Source: Streptomyces sp. BHT-5-2 (GTDB taxonomy: Bacteria; Actinomycetota; Actinomycetes; Streptomycetales; Streptomycetaceae). From it: a stretch of 64,000 bases of DNA. Positions 44,108-51,445 of this stretch are shown here, in pieces. Below the pieces are notes generated by a model. It was not told the DNA's origin. It worked only from the letters and a program-made list of their open reading frames with translations, and made no database searches. The stretch is taken from positions 2,170,001 to 2,234,000 of the forward strand of contig NZ_CP081496.1 of the NCBI RefSeq assembly GCF_019774615.1. The letters are read 5' to 3'. Numbering within the stretch: the first letter of the stretch is position 1; each line of letters starts with the position of its first letter. The translations under genes were made by a program, and so were the position numbers.

Positions 44108-45643
44108 GTGACTGCCTCGTCAGCTTCTTCTGCCTCGTCGGCCTCGTCGTCGCAACGGCCGTCGTCCGCCGGCCCGCCCGGCCCGGCGGACGGGTCCGGA
44201 CCGGCGGCCCCCGGGTCCTTGCGGACCGGCGCCGGCGCTGAGCCCGACCGGCCCCCGGACGCCGACGACTCCGGACTGCTCGCCGCCCTCCTGGACGGCA
44301 TGGACGCCGCGCTGATGGCCTTCGCCGCGGACGGCACGGTCACCCACTGGAACCACGAGGCCGCGCGCATCCTCGGGTGGACCGCCGAGGAGGCGGTCGG
44401 CCGCCCCGGCCTGAAGGGGTGGGCGGTCCGCGCGGAGGACGCCGACGGCGTGCAGTCCGCGCTGACGGCCGCCATGCGCGCCCCGGGCCGTCAGGTGCAC
44501 GACTTCGCCCTGCTGGCCAAGGACGGCCACCGCGTCCTCGTGCGCACCCAGTCCTCCGCCGTGCGCGCCCCGGACGGGCGGGTCGCCGGGGTCTACTGCG
44601 CCTTCGGCGAGTCGCACACCCAGCTCGACCTGGAGCGGGCGGTGGCGCTCAGCGAGGCGCTCTTCGAGGACGCCACCTGGGGCGTGGTGCTGATCGACGC
44701 CGACCTGCGCCCCGCGGTCGTCAACGCGCATGCCGCCCGTGTCATCGGCAGGGGCCGTACGGCGCTGCTGGGTCGGCCGCTGGGCGATGTGCTGGCCCAG
44801 GGCGTCGAGGAGCTGGAGAACGCCTTCCAGCACGTCCTGGCCGAGGGCACGCCGCCGGCCGTCGCGGAGGTGTGGGTGACGCTGCGGGACGGCGAGGCCG
44901 AACTCCCGCGCCGGTGCTGGCGCAGCGGGTTCGTCCGGCTGGCCTCGCCGTTGGCGGAGGAGCCCGTTCCGCTCGGTGTGGCCTGGCTCTTCCAGGACGT
45001 CACCGACCTCAAACGGGCCGAACAGGACGGCTCCCTGCTGCGTTTCCGCGCCCACCAGCTGCACCGTGCGGGCCGGGCCGCCGCCGAGTGCCCCGACCCG
45101 GCCGAAGCCGCCGCCGTCCACCTGGACTTCGCGCTGGCGGGCTTCGCCGACCACGCCCTGGTGGACCTCGCCCGCACCCCGGCCCCGGCCCCGTACGGCG
45201 CGGTGGACGCGGACGCGGCGTGGGACGCGGAGCCGCCGCCCGCCGAGGGAGGCGGTCCCGGTGCCGCGGCGCCGCGGCTGGTGCGGGCGCTGGCCTCCCC
45301 GGCGGGCGCGCCCGGCCCCTCGGAGGCCGTCCCGCCGACCGGCATCCCGGTGGCCTACGTCCAGGGCCATCCGGCGCTCCAGGCGTATGTGCGGTGCGGC
45401 TCGGTGCGGGCCACCGCCGGCCCGGCCCCGGCCGAGGGCTGGGCGGCCGCCCGCAACTGGCCGGACGGCACGGTCCACGGGCTGTGCGTGGTGCTCCGCA
45501 GCCGGGGCCGCACCCTCGGGGTCGCCACCTTCCTGCGGGCGCCCGCCCGCCGCCCCTTCGACCGCGCGGACGCCGACTACGCCGAGGAGGTCGCCGCCCG
45601 GATCGCGGCCGCCCTCGACCTCGCGGGGGCGGCGGAGGCGTGA
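44108..45643 (+). CDS. PAS/GAF-domain signalling protein
   Basis: A 511-residue cytoplasmic protein. After a ~50-residue Ser/Pro-rich head come two PAS domains (~52-170: LLDGMDAALMAFAADGTVTH, WNHEAARILGWTAEEAVGRP; ~180-300: GVVLIDADLRPAVVNAHAAR) and a C-terminal GAF-like region (~310-510) ending in EEVAARIAAALDLAGAAEA. No kinase, cyclase or phosphatase domain follows, which is odd for a sensor: the output must be by protein contact. It starts at GTG 44108, six bases after AAGGGG. It converges on the SIS gene. Confidence 0.8.
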   Translation: MTASSASSASSASSSQRPSSAGPPGPADGSGPAAPGSLRTGAGAEPDRPPDADDSGLLAALLDGMDAALMAFAADGTVTHWNHEAARILGWTAEEAVGRPGLKGWAVRAEDADGVQSALTAAMRAPGRQVHDFALLAKDGHRVLVRTQSSAVRAPDGRVAGVYCAFGESHTQLDLERAVALSEALFEDATWGVVLIDADLRPAVVNAHAARVIGRGRTALLGRPLGDVLAQGVEELENAFQHVLAEGTPPAVAEVWVTLRDGEAELPRRCWRSGFVRLASPLAEEPVPLGVAWLFQDVTDLKRAEQDGSLLRFRAHQLHRAGRAAAECPDPAEAAAVHLDFALAGFADHALVDLARTPAPAPYGAVDADAAWDAEPPPAEGGGPGAAAPRLVRALASPAGAPGPSEAVPPTGIPVAYVQGHPALQAYVRCGSVRATAGPAPAEGWAAARNWPDGTVHGLCVVLRSRGRTLGVATFLRAPARRPFDRADADYAEEVAARIAAALDLAGAAEA

Positions 45644-45651
45644 GCGTGCCG

Positions 45652-45682
45652 GGGGCGCCGGTGCCCGGCGGGCCGGCGCCCC
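45652..45682. terminator. Hairpin between convergent genes
   Basis: GGGGCGCCGG and CCGGCGCCCC pair over 10 bp with an 11-nt loop, between the 3' ends of the PAS gene and the SIS gene. Confidence 0.55.
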
Positions 45683-45714
45683 GCCCGCCTGCGCCCGGGG
45701 GCCGCCCCGGTCGC

Positions 45715-46482
45715 TCAGTGCCGGTAGAAGATCCGGTCCGCGTACTCCCGCATCACCCGGTCGTTCCACTCGTGGCCGCCGTCCACGTTGCCCGAGCGCA
45801 GCAGCGGCGGCTGCACCCCGCGCTCGGCGAGCGCACCGGCCGCGGTCGCCACCACGGCCTGCATGATCGCGCTGGTGACGACCGTGGAGGCGGGGGCGAA
45901 CGGCGCCTCGATGCCGGGCAGCGTCAGCTCCGCGTCGCCGACCGGGATCCGGCTGTCCAGGACGATGTCGCAGTGGTCCCTGAGGTGGCTGCCCGAGGAG
46001 TGCCGGGACTTGGTGGCGTCCGCGTAGGCCACCGACGTCAGGCCGATGACCTTGATGCCGAGGGCCCGAGCGTTGATCGCCATCTCGACCGGCAGCGCGT
46101 TCCGCCCCGAGAGCGAGATGATCACCAGGACGTCGCCGCGCTCCAGCGGACTGGTGTCCAGCACCGCCCCGGCCAGCCCGTCGACCCGCTCCAGTGCGCT
46201 GCCGAGCGTCGCCGGGCGGACGTCCACACCGACGACCCCGGGGACGGCGAGGAGGTTCATGACCGCCAGTCCGCCGGCGCGGTAGACGGTGTCCTGGGCG
46301 GGCAGCGAGGAGTGCCCGGCCCCGAAGGAGAAGACCCGGCCGCCCGCCTCCACGGTGTCCGCGATCATCCGCCCGGCCGCCGCGATCCGGTCCGCCTCCG
46401 CGTCGCGGACCTGGCGCAGCAGGTCGATGGCGGCGTCGAAGTACCGCCCGGCCAGCCCCTCGCTCCGGTCGCTCTCAGCCAT
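45715..46482 (-). CDS. SIS-domain protein (UPF0309-like)
   Basis: A 255-residue sugar isomerase-type protein. GRVFSFGAGHSSLPAQDTVY and VLVIISLSGRNALPVEMAIN are the two SIS phosphosugar-binding motifs. It resembles the UPF0309 group, probably acting on a phosphorylated amino sugar, perhaps from cell-wall recycling; the substrate is not established. No signal peptide. It is divergent from the iron regulator gene. Confidence 0.88.
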   Translation of the reverse strand: MAESDRSEGLAGRYFDAAIDLLRQVRDAEADRIAAAGRMIADTVEAGGRVFSFGAGHSSLPAQDTVYRAGGLAVMNLLAVPGVVGVDVRPATLGSALERVDGLAGAVLDTSPLERGDVLVIISLSGRNALPVEMAINARALGIKVIGLTSVAYADATKSRHSSGSHLRDHCDIVLDSRIPVGDAELTLPGIEAPFAPASTVVTSAIMQAVVATAAGALAERGVQPPLLRSGNVDGGHEWNDRVMREYADRIFYRH

Positions 46483-46675
46483 TGCCGCGGGCCCCTCTCG
46501 TCGCGTCTGGATGGGATCCGGGGCGGACGGAACCGGCGCGTCGGCGCCCCGTCGTCGCCTCGTGGATCAGTGGCCCGGATCACGTTGCGGTCTGGACCAG
46601 TGCGCTGTCAATACGCCGGACAACGCACCGTTGCACCGGTCGGGGAGCCTTCGCTGCGCGGACGAGGAGGCACCG

Positions 46676-46703
46676 TTGTCAGTGGGATGCGTCAGAATTG
46701 AAT
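46676..46703 (+). promoter_or_regulatory. Possible promoter of dmdR1
   Basis: TTGTCA and TTGAAT are separated by 16 bases, ending 34 bases before the ATG. A plausible sigma-70 type promoter, weak at -10. Confidence 0.3.
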
Positions 46704-46737
46704 CCAGGGCCACCGCACGACATATCGAGGGGCACAC

Positions 46738-47430
46738 ATGTCCGGATTGATCGACACCACGGAGATGTATCTCCGCACCATCCTCGAACTGGAAGAGGAG
46801 GGTGTGGTCCCCATGCGGGCCCGCATCGCGGAGCGGCTGGAACAGAGCGGCCCGACGGTCAGCCAGACCGTGGCCCGCATGGAGCGGGACGGTCTGCTCA
46901 CGGTCGCGGGCGACCGGCACCTGGAGCTGACGGAGGAGGGCCGCCGGCTGGCGACGCGGGTGATGCGCAAGCACCGCCTCGCCGAGTGCCTGCTGGTCGA
47001 CGTCATCGGTCTGGAGTGGGAGCAGGTGCACGCCGAGGCGTGCCGCTGGGAGCACGTGATGAGCGAGGCGGTCGAGCGCCGCGTCGTGGAGCTGCTGCGC
47101 CACCCCACCGAGTCCCCGTACGGCAACCCCATCCCGGGCCTGGCGGAGCTGGGCGAGAAGGCCGAGGTCGATCCGTTCCTGGACGCCGGCATGGTGAGCC
47201 TGATGGATCTGGACCCGGGCGCCGACGGCAAGACGGCCGTGGTGCGCCGGATCGGCGAGCCCATCCAGGCCGACCCCCAGCTGATGTACACGCTGCGGCG
47301 GGCCGGGGTGCAGCCGGGCGCGGTGGTCAGCGTGACGGAGTCCCCGGCAGGGGTGCTGGTCGGCAGCAGCGGCGAGGCCGCCGAGCTGGACGCCGAGATC
47401 GCCAGTCATGTCTTCGTCGCCAAGCGCTGA
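46738..47430 (+). CDS. dmdR1: DtxR/IdeR-type iron-dependent repressor
   Basis: A 230-residue metalloregulator. HTH at ~26-50 (RIAERLEQSGPTVSQTVARM). All ligands of the DtxR metal sites are present at the same numbers as in DtxR: Met10, Cys102, Glu105, His106 (primary) and His79, Glu83, His98 (ancillary). An SH3-like C-terminal domain follows (~150-228). With Fe2+ it represses siderophore and iron-uptake genes. The SIS gene beside it is the usual Streptomyces neighbour. ATG 46738 has CGAGGGG five bases upstream. Confidence 0.93.
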   Translation: MSGLIDTTEMYLRTILELEEEGVVPMRARIAERLEQSGPTVSQTVARMERDGLLTVAGDRHLELTEEGRRLATRVMRKHRLAECLLVDVIGLEWEQVHAEACRWEHVMSEAVERRVVELLRHPTESPYGNPIPGLAELGEKAEVDPFLDAGMVSLMDLDPGADGKTAVVRRIGEPIQADPQLMYTLRRAGVQPGAVVSVTESPAGVLVGSSGEAAELDAEIASHVFVAKR

Positions 47431-47643
47431 GCCCGGCACCACGGCGCGCTGAGCGTCCCACGGCCCGGAGGCCCCGCGCGGCGGCGGCCGCCGGGCACGC
47501 CCCTCACTCCTCCCCGCCGCTGCCGCCCATGAGCCCGCTGAGCTGCGCCGATGCGCACGCCGGCGGGCTCGTCAACTTCCGCGGCGATGAACGGTCTTGT
47601 GCGAGTCCGTGCGGATCGGCCGCGCTCGTGTCACTCTGGCGCT

Positions 47644-47661
47644 GACGCATGGCCATGCGTC
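47644..47661. promoter_or_regulatory. 18-bp perfect palindrome
   Basis: GACGCATGGCCATGCGTC, flanked by near-identical CACTCTGGCG and CACTCCGGCG direct repeats. It lies in the 563-bp gap after dmdR1, which holds no gene I can support. It may be a binding site or a small hairpin. Confidence 0.4.
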
Positions 47662-47731
47662 GTCACTCCGGCGTGCTGTGCTGACGGCCGAGGGGGCCCG
47701 GATGTGTCCATTGAGTGCGGTCGAGGACGGT

Positions 47732-47765
47732 CAGGGCCCCGGCGCTGCGAGCTGCCGGGGCCCTG
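47732..47765 (+). terminator. 12-bp perfect hairpin after dmdR1
   Basis: CAGGGCCCCGGC and GCCGGGGCCCTG with a 10-nt loop, ~300 bases after the dmdR1 stop. It is a strong terminator candidate, but the distance raises the question of a small untranslated RNA in between. Confidence 0.5.
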
Positions 47766-47937
47766 CCTCCCCATGTCCCCCCACCGTGACCCGGAGCCCC
47801 GAGCTCTCAGGGTCGTTCCCCACGGGCCCCCTTCCCGGTAGGGCCCGCCTCCCGGCAGATGTCTCCCCGTGGTGGGCGTGGCCAATCCCGCAGCAAGGTC
47901 ACTCGAAAGTGGGGTGTTGGGCGCGGCAGCGATCTAC

Positions 47938-47953
47938 TCGAATATAGGTTCGA
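47938..47953. promoter_or_regulatory. LexA-like SOS box
   Basis: TCGAATATAGGTTCGA differs from the actinobacterial LexA form TCGAAC-N4-GTTCGA at one base (T for C). It lies ~40 bases before the start of the alpha/beta-hydrolase-like gene and directly precedes a -10-like TAGTCT at 47954-47959. Confidence 0.45.
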
Positions 47954-47993
47954 TAGTCTGGGGTGTGCGGGGCAGGTCAGGGGACGATTGGGG

Positions 47994-48881
47994 GTGCCAG
48001 GGCACATGGTGCGGCGTATCGATGTGACGGGGTCCGGCGGCGTGCGGCTCGCGGCCTGGGAATTCACCGACCCGCCCAAGAGCGGTGGCGGCCTGGGGGA
48101 GAGCGGGCGGCGGCCCGGTGTGCTGCTGCTCCACGGCCTGATGGGCCGCGCCTCCCACTGGGCGGACACCGCCCGCCGGTTGAGCGCCGCACACCGCCCG
48201 GTCGCCCTCGACCAGCGCGGCCACGGCCGCAGCGAGAAGCCCGCCGACGGCCCGCTCGACCGCACCGCGTACGTCGAGGACGCCATCGCCGCCGTCGAGC
48301 AGCTGGAGCTGGCCCCGGCGGCCCTGGTCGGCCATGCCATGGGCGCCCTGACGGCCTGGCAGGTGGCGGCCCGCCGCCCGGATCTGGTCAGCGCGCTGGT
48401 GATCTGCGACATGCGCGCCTCGGCGCTGGGCGCGGCCTCGCAGCGCGAGTGGGCGGAGTGGTTCCGCTCCTGGCCGGTGCCGTTCGCCACCCTCGCCGAC
48501 GTCCGCAAGTGGTTCGGCGAGGAGGATCCGACGCTGGAGCGCCCCCGGCCGGCCCGTGGTGAGTTCTTCGCCGAGGTGATGGCCGAGCGCGCCGACGGCT
48601 GGCGCCCGGTCTTCTCCCGCCGCCAGATGCTCAGCGCCCGCGAGACCTGGGTGCACGACGCCCACTGGGAGGAGCTCGCCCAGGTCGCCTGCCCCACCCT
48701 CGTCGTCCGCGGCCTGGACGCCCAACTCGGCCGCGCCGAGGCCCAGGAGATGGTCCGCGTCCTGCCCCGCGGCAGCTACGCCGAGATCCCCGACGCCGGC
48801 CATCTCCTGCCCTGGGAGCAGCCCGACGCCTGGTGCCGCGTCATCGAGTCCTTCCTCGGCGCGGTGGCGGCGCGTTCCTGA
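47994..48881 (+). CDS. Alpha/beta-hydrolase fold protein lacking the nucleophile serine
   Basis: A 295-residue alpha/beta-hydrolase fold. HGLMGRASHWAD is the oxyanion segment and DQRGHGRSEKPADGPLDRTA is well kept. The nucleophile elbow reads GHAMG instead of GHSMG, so the catalytic serine is Ala. The acid (VVRGLDAQLG) and histidine (IPDAGHLLPWEQP) positions remain. Hydrolysis by the usual route is therefore unlikely; a binding role or another chemistry is possible. GTG 47994 has AGGGGA eight bases upstream; ATG 48006 (MVRRIDVTG) is the alternative. A LexA-like box precedes it. Confidence 0.85.
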   Translation: MPGHMVRRIDVTGSGGVRLAAWEFTDPPKSGGGLGESGRRPGVLLLHGLMGRASHWADTARRLSAAHRPVALDQRGHGRSEKPADGPLDRTAYVEDAIAAVEQLELAPAALVGHAMGALTAWQVAARRPDLVSALVICDMRASALGAASQREWAEWFRSWPVPFATLADVRKWFGEEDPTLERPRPARGEFFAEVMAERADGWRPVFSRRQMLSARETWVHDAHWEELAQVACPTLVVRGLDAQLGRAEAQEMVRVLPRGSYAEIPDAGHLLPWEQPDAWCRVIESFLGAVAARS

Positions 48882-49009
48882 AGGGCGGGGAGGGCAGGGG
48901 CGGGGCCGCGTGCGGCGTGGGGCGCTGCGTCCGCGCAACGGCGCACCGCCTCCTGCGCACCGCTCACCGGCCGTCGACCCGGGGCCCGCCGGCCTGTGGT
49001 CCGACGTGC

Positions 49010-49045
49010 GGCCCGACGAGGTGTCGGCCGCTTGCCCGTCGGGCC
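49010..49045. terminator. Possible hairpin between convergent genes
   Basis: GGCCCGACG (49010-49018) and CGTCGGGCC (49037-49045) pair over 9 bp with an 18-nt loop, between the hydrolase-like gene and the lipoprotein gene. Confidence 0.35.
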
Positions 49046-49159
49046 CGCCGCCCTGCCGGCCCACAGCCTTCGCGGCCTCCGCGGCGGGAGGTGAGCGGCC
49101 GCGGCGCACGGGCCGCGGCCACCGCAACGGCGCCGTCCCCTATGAGGGTTGACGCCACC

Positions 49160-49798
49160 TCACCCGGTCCCGTCGAACTTCCACACCAGCGGCTTCGTGG
49201 TGCCCGCGTCGGCCCAGTGGATCTCCAGGGACCGGGCGCCCTTGGGGATCATGTACGTCCGGCAGATGACATGGCTCTCGCCGACCTGCCAGTTGTCGAT
49301 GTCGACCGGGTCCTCGCAGCCGGGGAGGTCCTCCGGCGCGCCGGTGAGCAGGCCGCCGCGCTGGCCGTCGGCGTAGACCTCGGTGCCGTTGACCACCTTC
49401 GACAGGCCCTTGACGACGACGGGGCCCTTGTTCGTGAACTTCACATAGGCGGTCGCCGCGACCAGGCCGTTGGCGTCCTTGGGATCCTGGACCATCTTCT
49501 GCGCGTCGGCCTCGGTGCCCACATGGACCTGCTGCGCGAGGACCTCGTAGGCGATCTTCCCGGAGTCCTCCTTGTACTGCACGGTGCCGCTCTGGCCGGA
49601 CCTCAGCACGCCGTCGCCGGCCGCATCGGCCGGCTTTCCGCCCACCGGTGCCCCGGTGTGCGCGGAGTTCTCCCCGACGTCCGCCCGGGAACCGGTGGCG
49701 GAAGCCGGCAGGTTCCTCCCGTCGCAGGCGGTCAGCGCCAGCGCCAGGACGGCGACCGGCGCGGCGGCGCGCAGCCATGCGGCCTTGGTGTGCAGCAA
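49160..49798 (-). CDS. Predicted lipoprotein
   Basis: A 212-residue protein with a signal ending in the lipobox LTAC (LRAAAPVAVLALALTACDGR), so it is anchored at Cys ~25. The mature part begins with a Ser/Gly-rich linker, then a beta-rich domain (TVQYKEDSGKIAYEVLAQQV to LEIHWADAGTTKPLVWKFDG) with two Cys (LPGCEDP, HVICRTY) that may pair. It resembles DUF4352-type immunoglobulin-like lipoproteins, but I cannot name the family. It stands alone. Confidence 0.75.
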   Translation of the reverse strand: MLHTKAAWLRAAAPVAVLALALTACDGRNLPASATGSRADVGENSAHTGAPVGGKPADAAGDGVLRSGQSGTVQYKEDSGKIAYEVLAQQVHVGTEADAQKMVQDPKDANGLVAATAYVKFTNKGPVVVKGLSKVVNGTEVYADGQRGGLLTGAPEDLPGCEDPVDIDNWQVGESHVICRTYMIPKGARSLEIHWADAGTTKPLVWKFDGTG

Positions 49799-50176
49799 AA
49801 CGTTCTCCCGGTCCTTGCTCTCCCCCGTTGCACGGCACCGTTGCCCCGTGCGCGCGAACGGTCGTGAGAGCGGAGCATAAGAGCGCGCTTTCCACCGTGT
49901 CGAAACGCGGAATGCAGGTGCCGGTCACCTTCCGTTGGGCCGGTCCGGGAGCGTCTCGGCCGATTCACCGCAATTCCAGCAAAAAGGCTCGCGGATTCCC
50001 TCGCCCCCGGCGTCCAATTGCGGGTGAATTCAACGGCATTGCGCTCCGGCTGGGAGTCGAGGGTAATCCCCGAACAAAACTTGTACCCGGTTTTCGCATA
50101 ACCGGGGCGGGCCGGCCGGGGTGCCGTGCCCGCGTCGGCGCGGCCCGCCGTGCCACGCGTCCTCCGGGCTGTGCGC
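49799..50176. other. 378-bp intergenic region, lower GC
   Basis: No supported gene. It is visibly less GC-rich than its surroundings (for example ~49860-50100), as expected for a promoter region of the lipoprotein gene. It includes the hairpin listed at 50086-50106. Confidence 0.5.
50086..50106 (-). terminator. Hairpin after the 50177 gene
   Basis: CCCGGTT and AACCGGG pair over 7 bp with a 7-nt loop, ~70 bases after the stop of the membrane gene on the same strand. Confidence 0.4.
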
Positions 50177-51445
50177 TCACGCCAACGTGCGGGTGAAATC
50201 GCCGCGTTGGACCCGGGCGGCGAGCGAGTCGCCGGCCAGCAGGGAGCCGTAACCGGTGGCGGCCCAGAGGCTCCGCTCGGCCGGCACCTCGAAGTACGGG
50301 ACCGGGCGGCCCTCCAGACGGTCGGTGAGGACCTCGGGCGCACGGCGGGTGCGGACGGCACGGAGGCAGGCGTCGCAGGCGGCGACCCGGAGCTGCTCCC
50401 GGCGGCCCAGCGGCCGCCAGGGTATGCGGCGGCCGGCCGGGCCGTGCAGCGGGTGGAAGAAGCACAGCGGCAGCGTGCCGGGGGCCGGCGAGAGCGCCGC
50501 GCGCCCCTCGGCCACCAGCGCGAACACGCCCGCCAGGTCCGGTATGCCGCGGGCGCGGTCCAGCACCGTGCCGGCCGCGGCATAGGCGTCCAGCGCGCGC
50601 TCGATGGCCGCCGGGTCGCCGCCGGCGGCGCGGGCCTCCTCGCCGAGCCGCACCACCGCCTCGCCGGCCCGCTCGCGCAGCCCCTCCTCGTCGGCCTGGT
50701 GCGCGGCGGCGAAGACGGACCGGGGCATGGCGAACGGCGTTCCGAAGTCGCGCAACCGGGAGCGGCGCCGCAGTAGCAGCCAGGCCGCGGCGAGCAACAG
50801 CACCGGCCCGGCGGCCAGCGCCACGACCCGGACGACCGGGGAGACCGGGGACGCCCCCGACGCGGGCTTCCTGGGGGCGCTGCTGCCGCCCGACGGGTCG
50901 AGGTGGGCGGTGAGCCGCTCGTACACCTGGTCGCCGTCGCCGGCCTTGATGATGTCGATCGCCCGGGATATGCGCTTGGTCAGCCCGGCGCCCTTCAGCG
51001 CGTCGTCGAAGTACACCGAGGCGGCGGCGTGTTCGGCCTGGTGGGCGTGGGCGGGCCATTCCTTGGCCTCGATGTCGTCGGCGAGGTCCCCGGGGGTGAT
51101 AAGGATGGCCGGGCCGCCGCCCGTCCGCTCGTGCACCACTTCGGCGAGCTGCTCCGGCTTCCCCCCCCAGTTGTCGCCCTCGACCAGCGGGACCAGCACC
51201 ACCCGGATCGGCAGCCGCGTCTGGGCGATCTGCCTCACCAGTGCGCGCTGGTCGTCCGCGTCGACCGCCGAGGAGAGGGACGGATCGACGTACACCGGCG
51301 AGCTGCGCAGGGCGTCCGCGATCTTCTGCCCCGGGCTCTCGGCGGCCGCGGCGGGCCCTGCGACGGCGCAGAGCAGTGCGGCGGAGGCCGCGCCGACGGC
51401 GAGGGCGGACCGCAGCGGACGGCGGTGGCGAAGGTCAGTTGACAC
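50177..51445 (-). CDS. Secreted-domain/membrane protein with PLHG-CxxC tail
   Basis: A 422-residue protein. A signal peptide (to ~AAAAES, residue 36), an outside domain (~40-190) that opens RSSPVYVDPSLSSAVDADDQ, one membrane helix (~208-230, VVALAAGPVLLLAAAWLLL) and a cytoplasmic part with CFFHPLHG and CDACLRAV. This outside domain and the Cys-containing tail match those of the 755-residue gene just upstream, with which it overlaps by 11 bases. Function unknown. The two probably form one complex or a duplicated pair. Confidence 0.75.
   Translation of the reverse strand: MSTDLRHRRPLRSALAVGAASAALLCAVAGPAAAAESPGQKIADALRSSPVYVDPSLSSAVDADDQRALVRQIAQTRLPIRVVLVPLVEGDNWGGKPEQLAEVVHERTGGGPAILITPGDLADDIEAKEWPAHAHQAEHAAASVYFDDALKGAGLTKRISRAIDIIKAGDGDQVYERLTAHLDPSGGSSAPRKPASGASPVSPVVRVVALAAGPVLLLAAAWLLLRRRSRLRDFGTPFAMPRSVFAAAHQADEEGLRERAGEAVVRLGEEARAAGGDPAAIERALDAYAAAGTVLDRARGIPDLAGVFALVAEGRAALSPAPGTLPLCFFHPLHGPAGRRIPWRPLGRREQLRVAACDACLRAVRTRRAPEVLTDRLEGRPVPYFEVPAERSLWAATGYGSLLAGDSLAARVQRGDFTRTLA

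Noticed and set aside
43869..44111. A possible 80-codon gene before the PAS protein
   Set aside because: The residues look random and the frame runs into the ribosome site of the PAS gene.
47597..47947. A possible small gene between dmdR1 and the hydrolase-like gene
   Set aside because: The frames have no ribosome site, no family resemblance and cross a perfect hairpin and palindrome.
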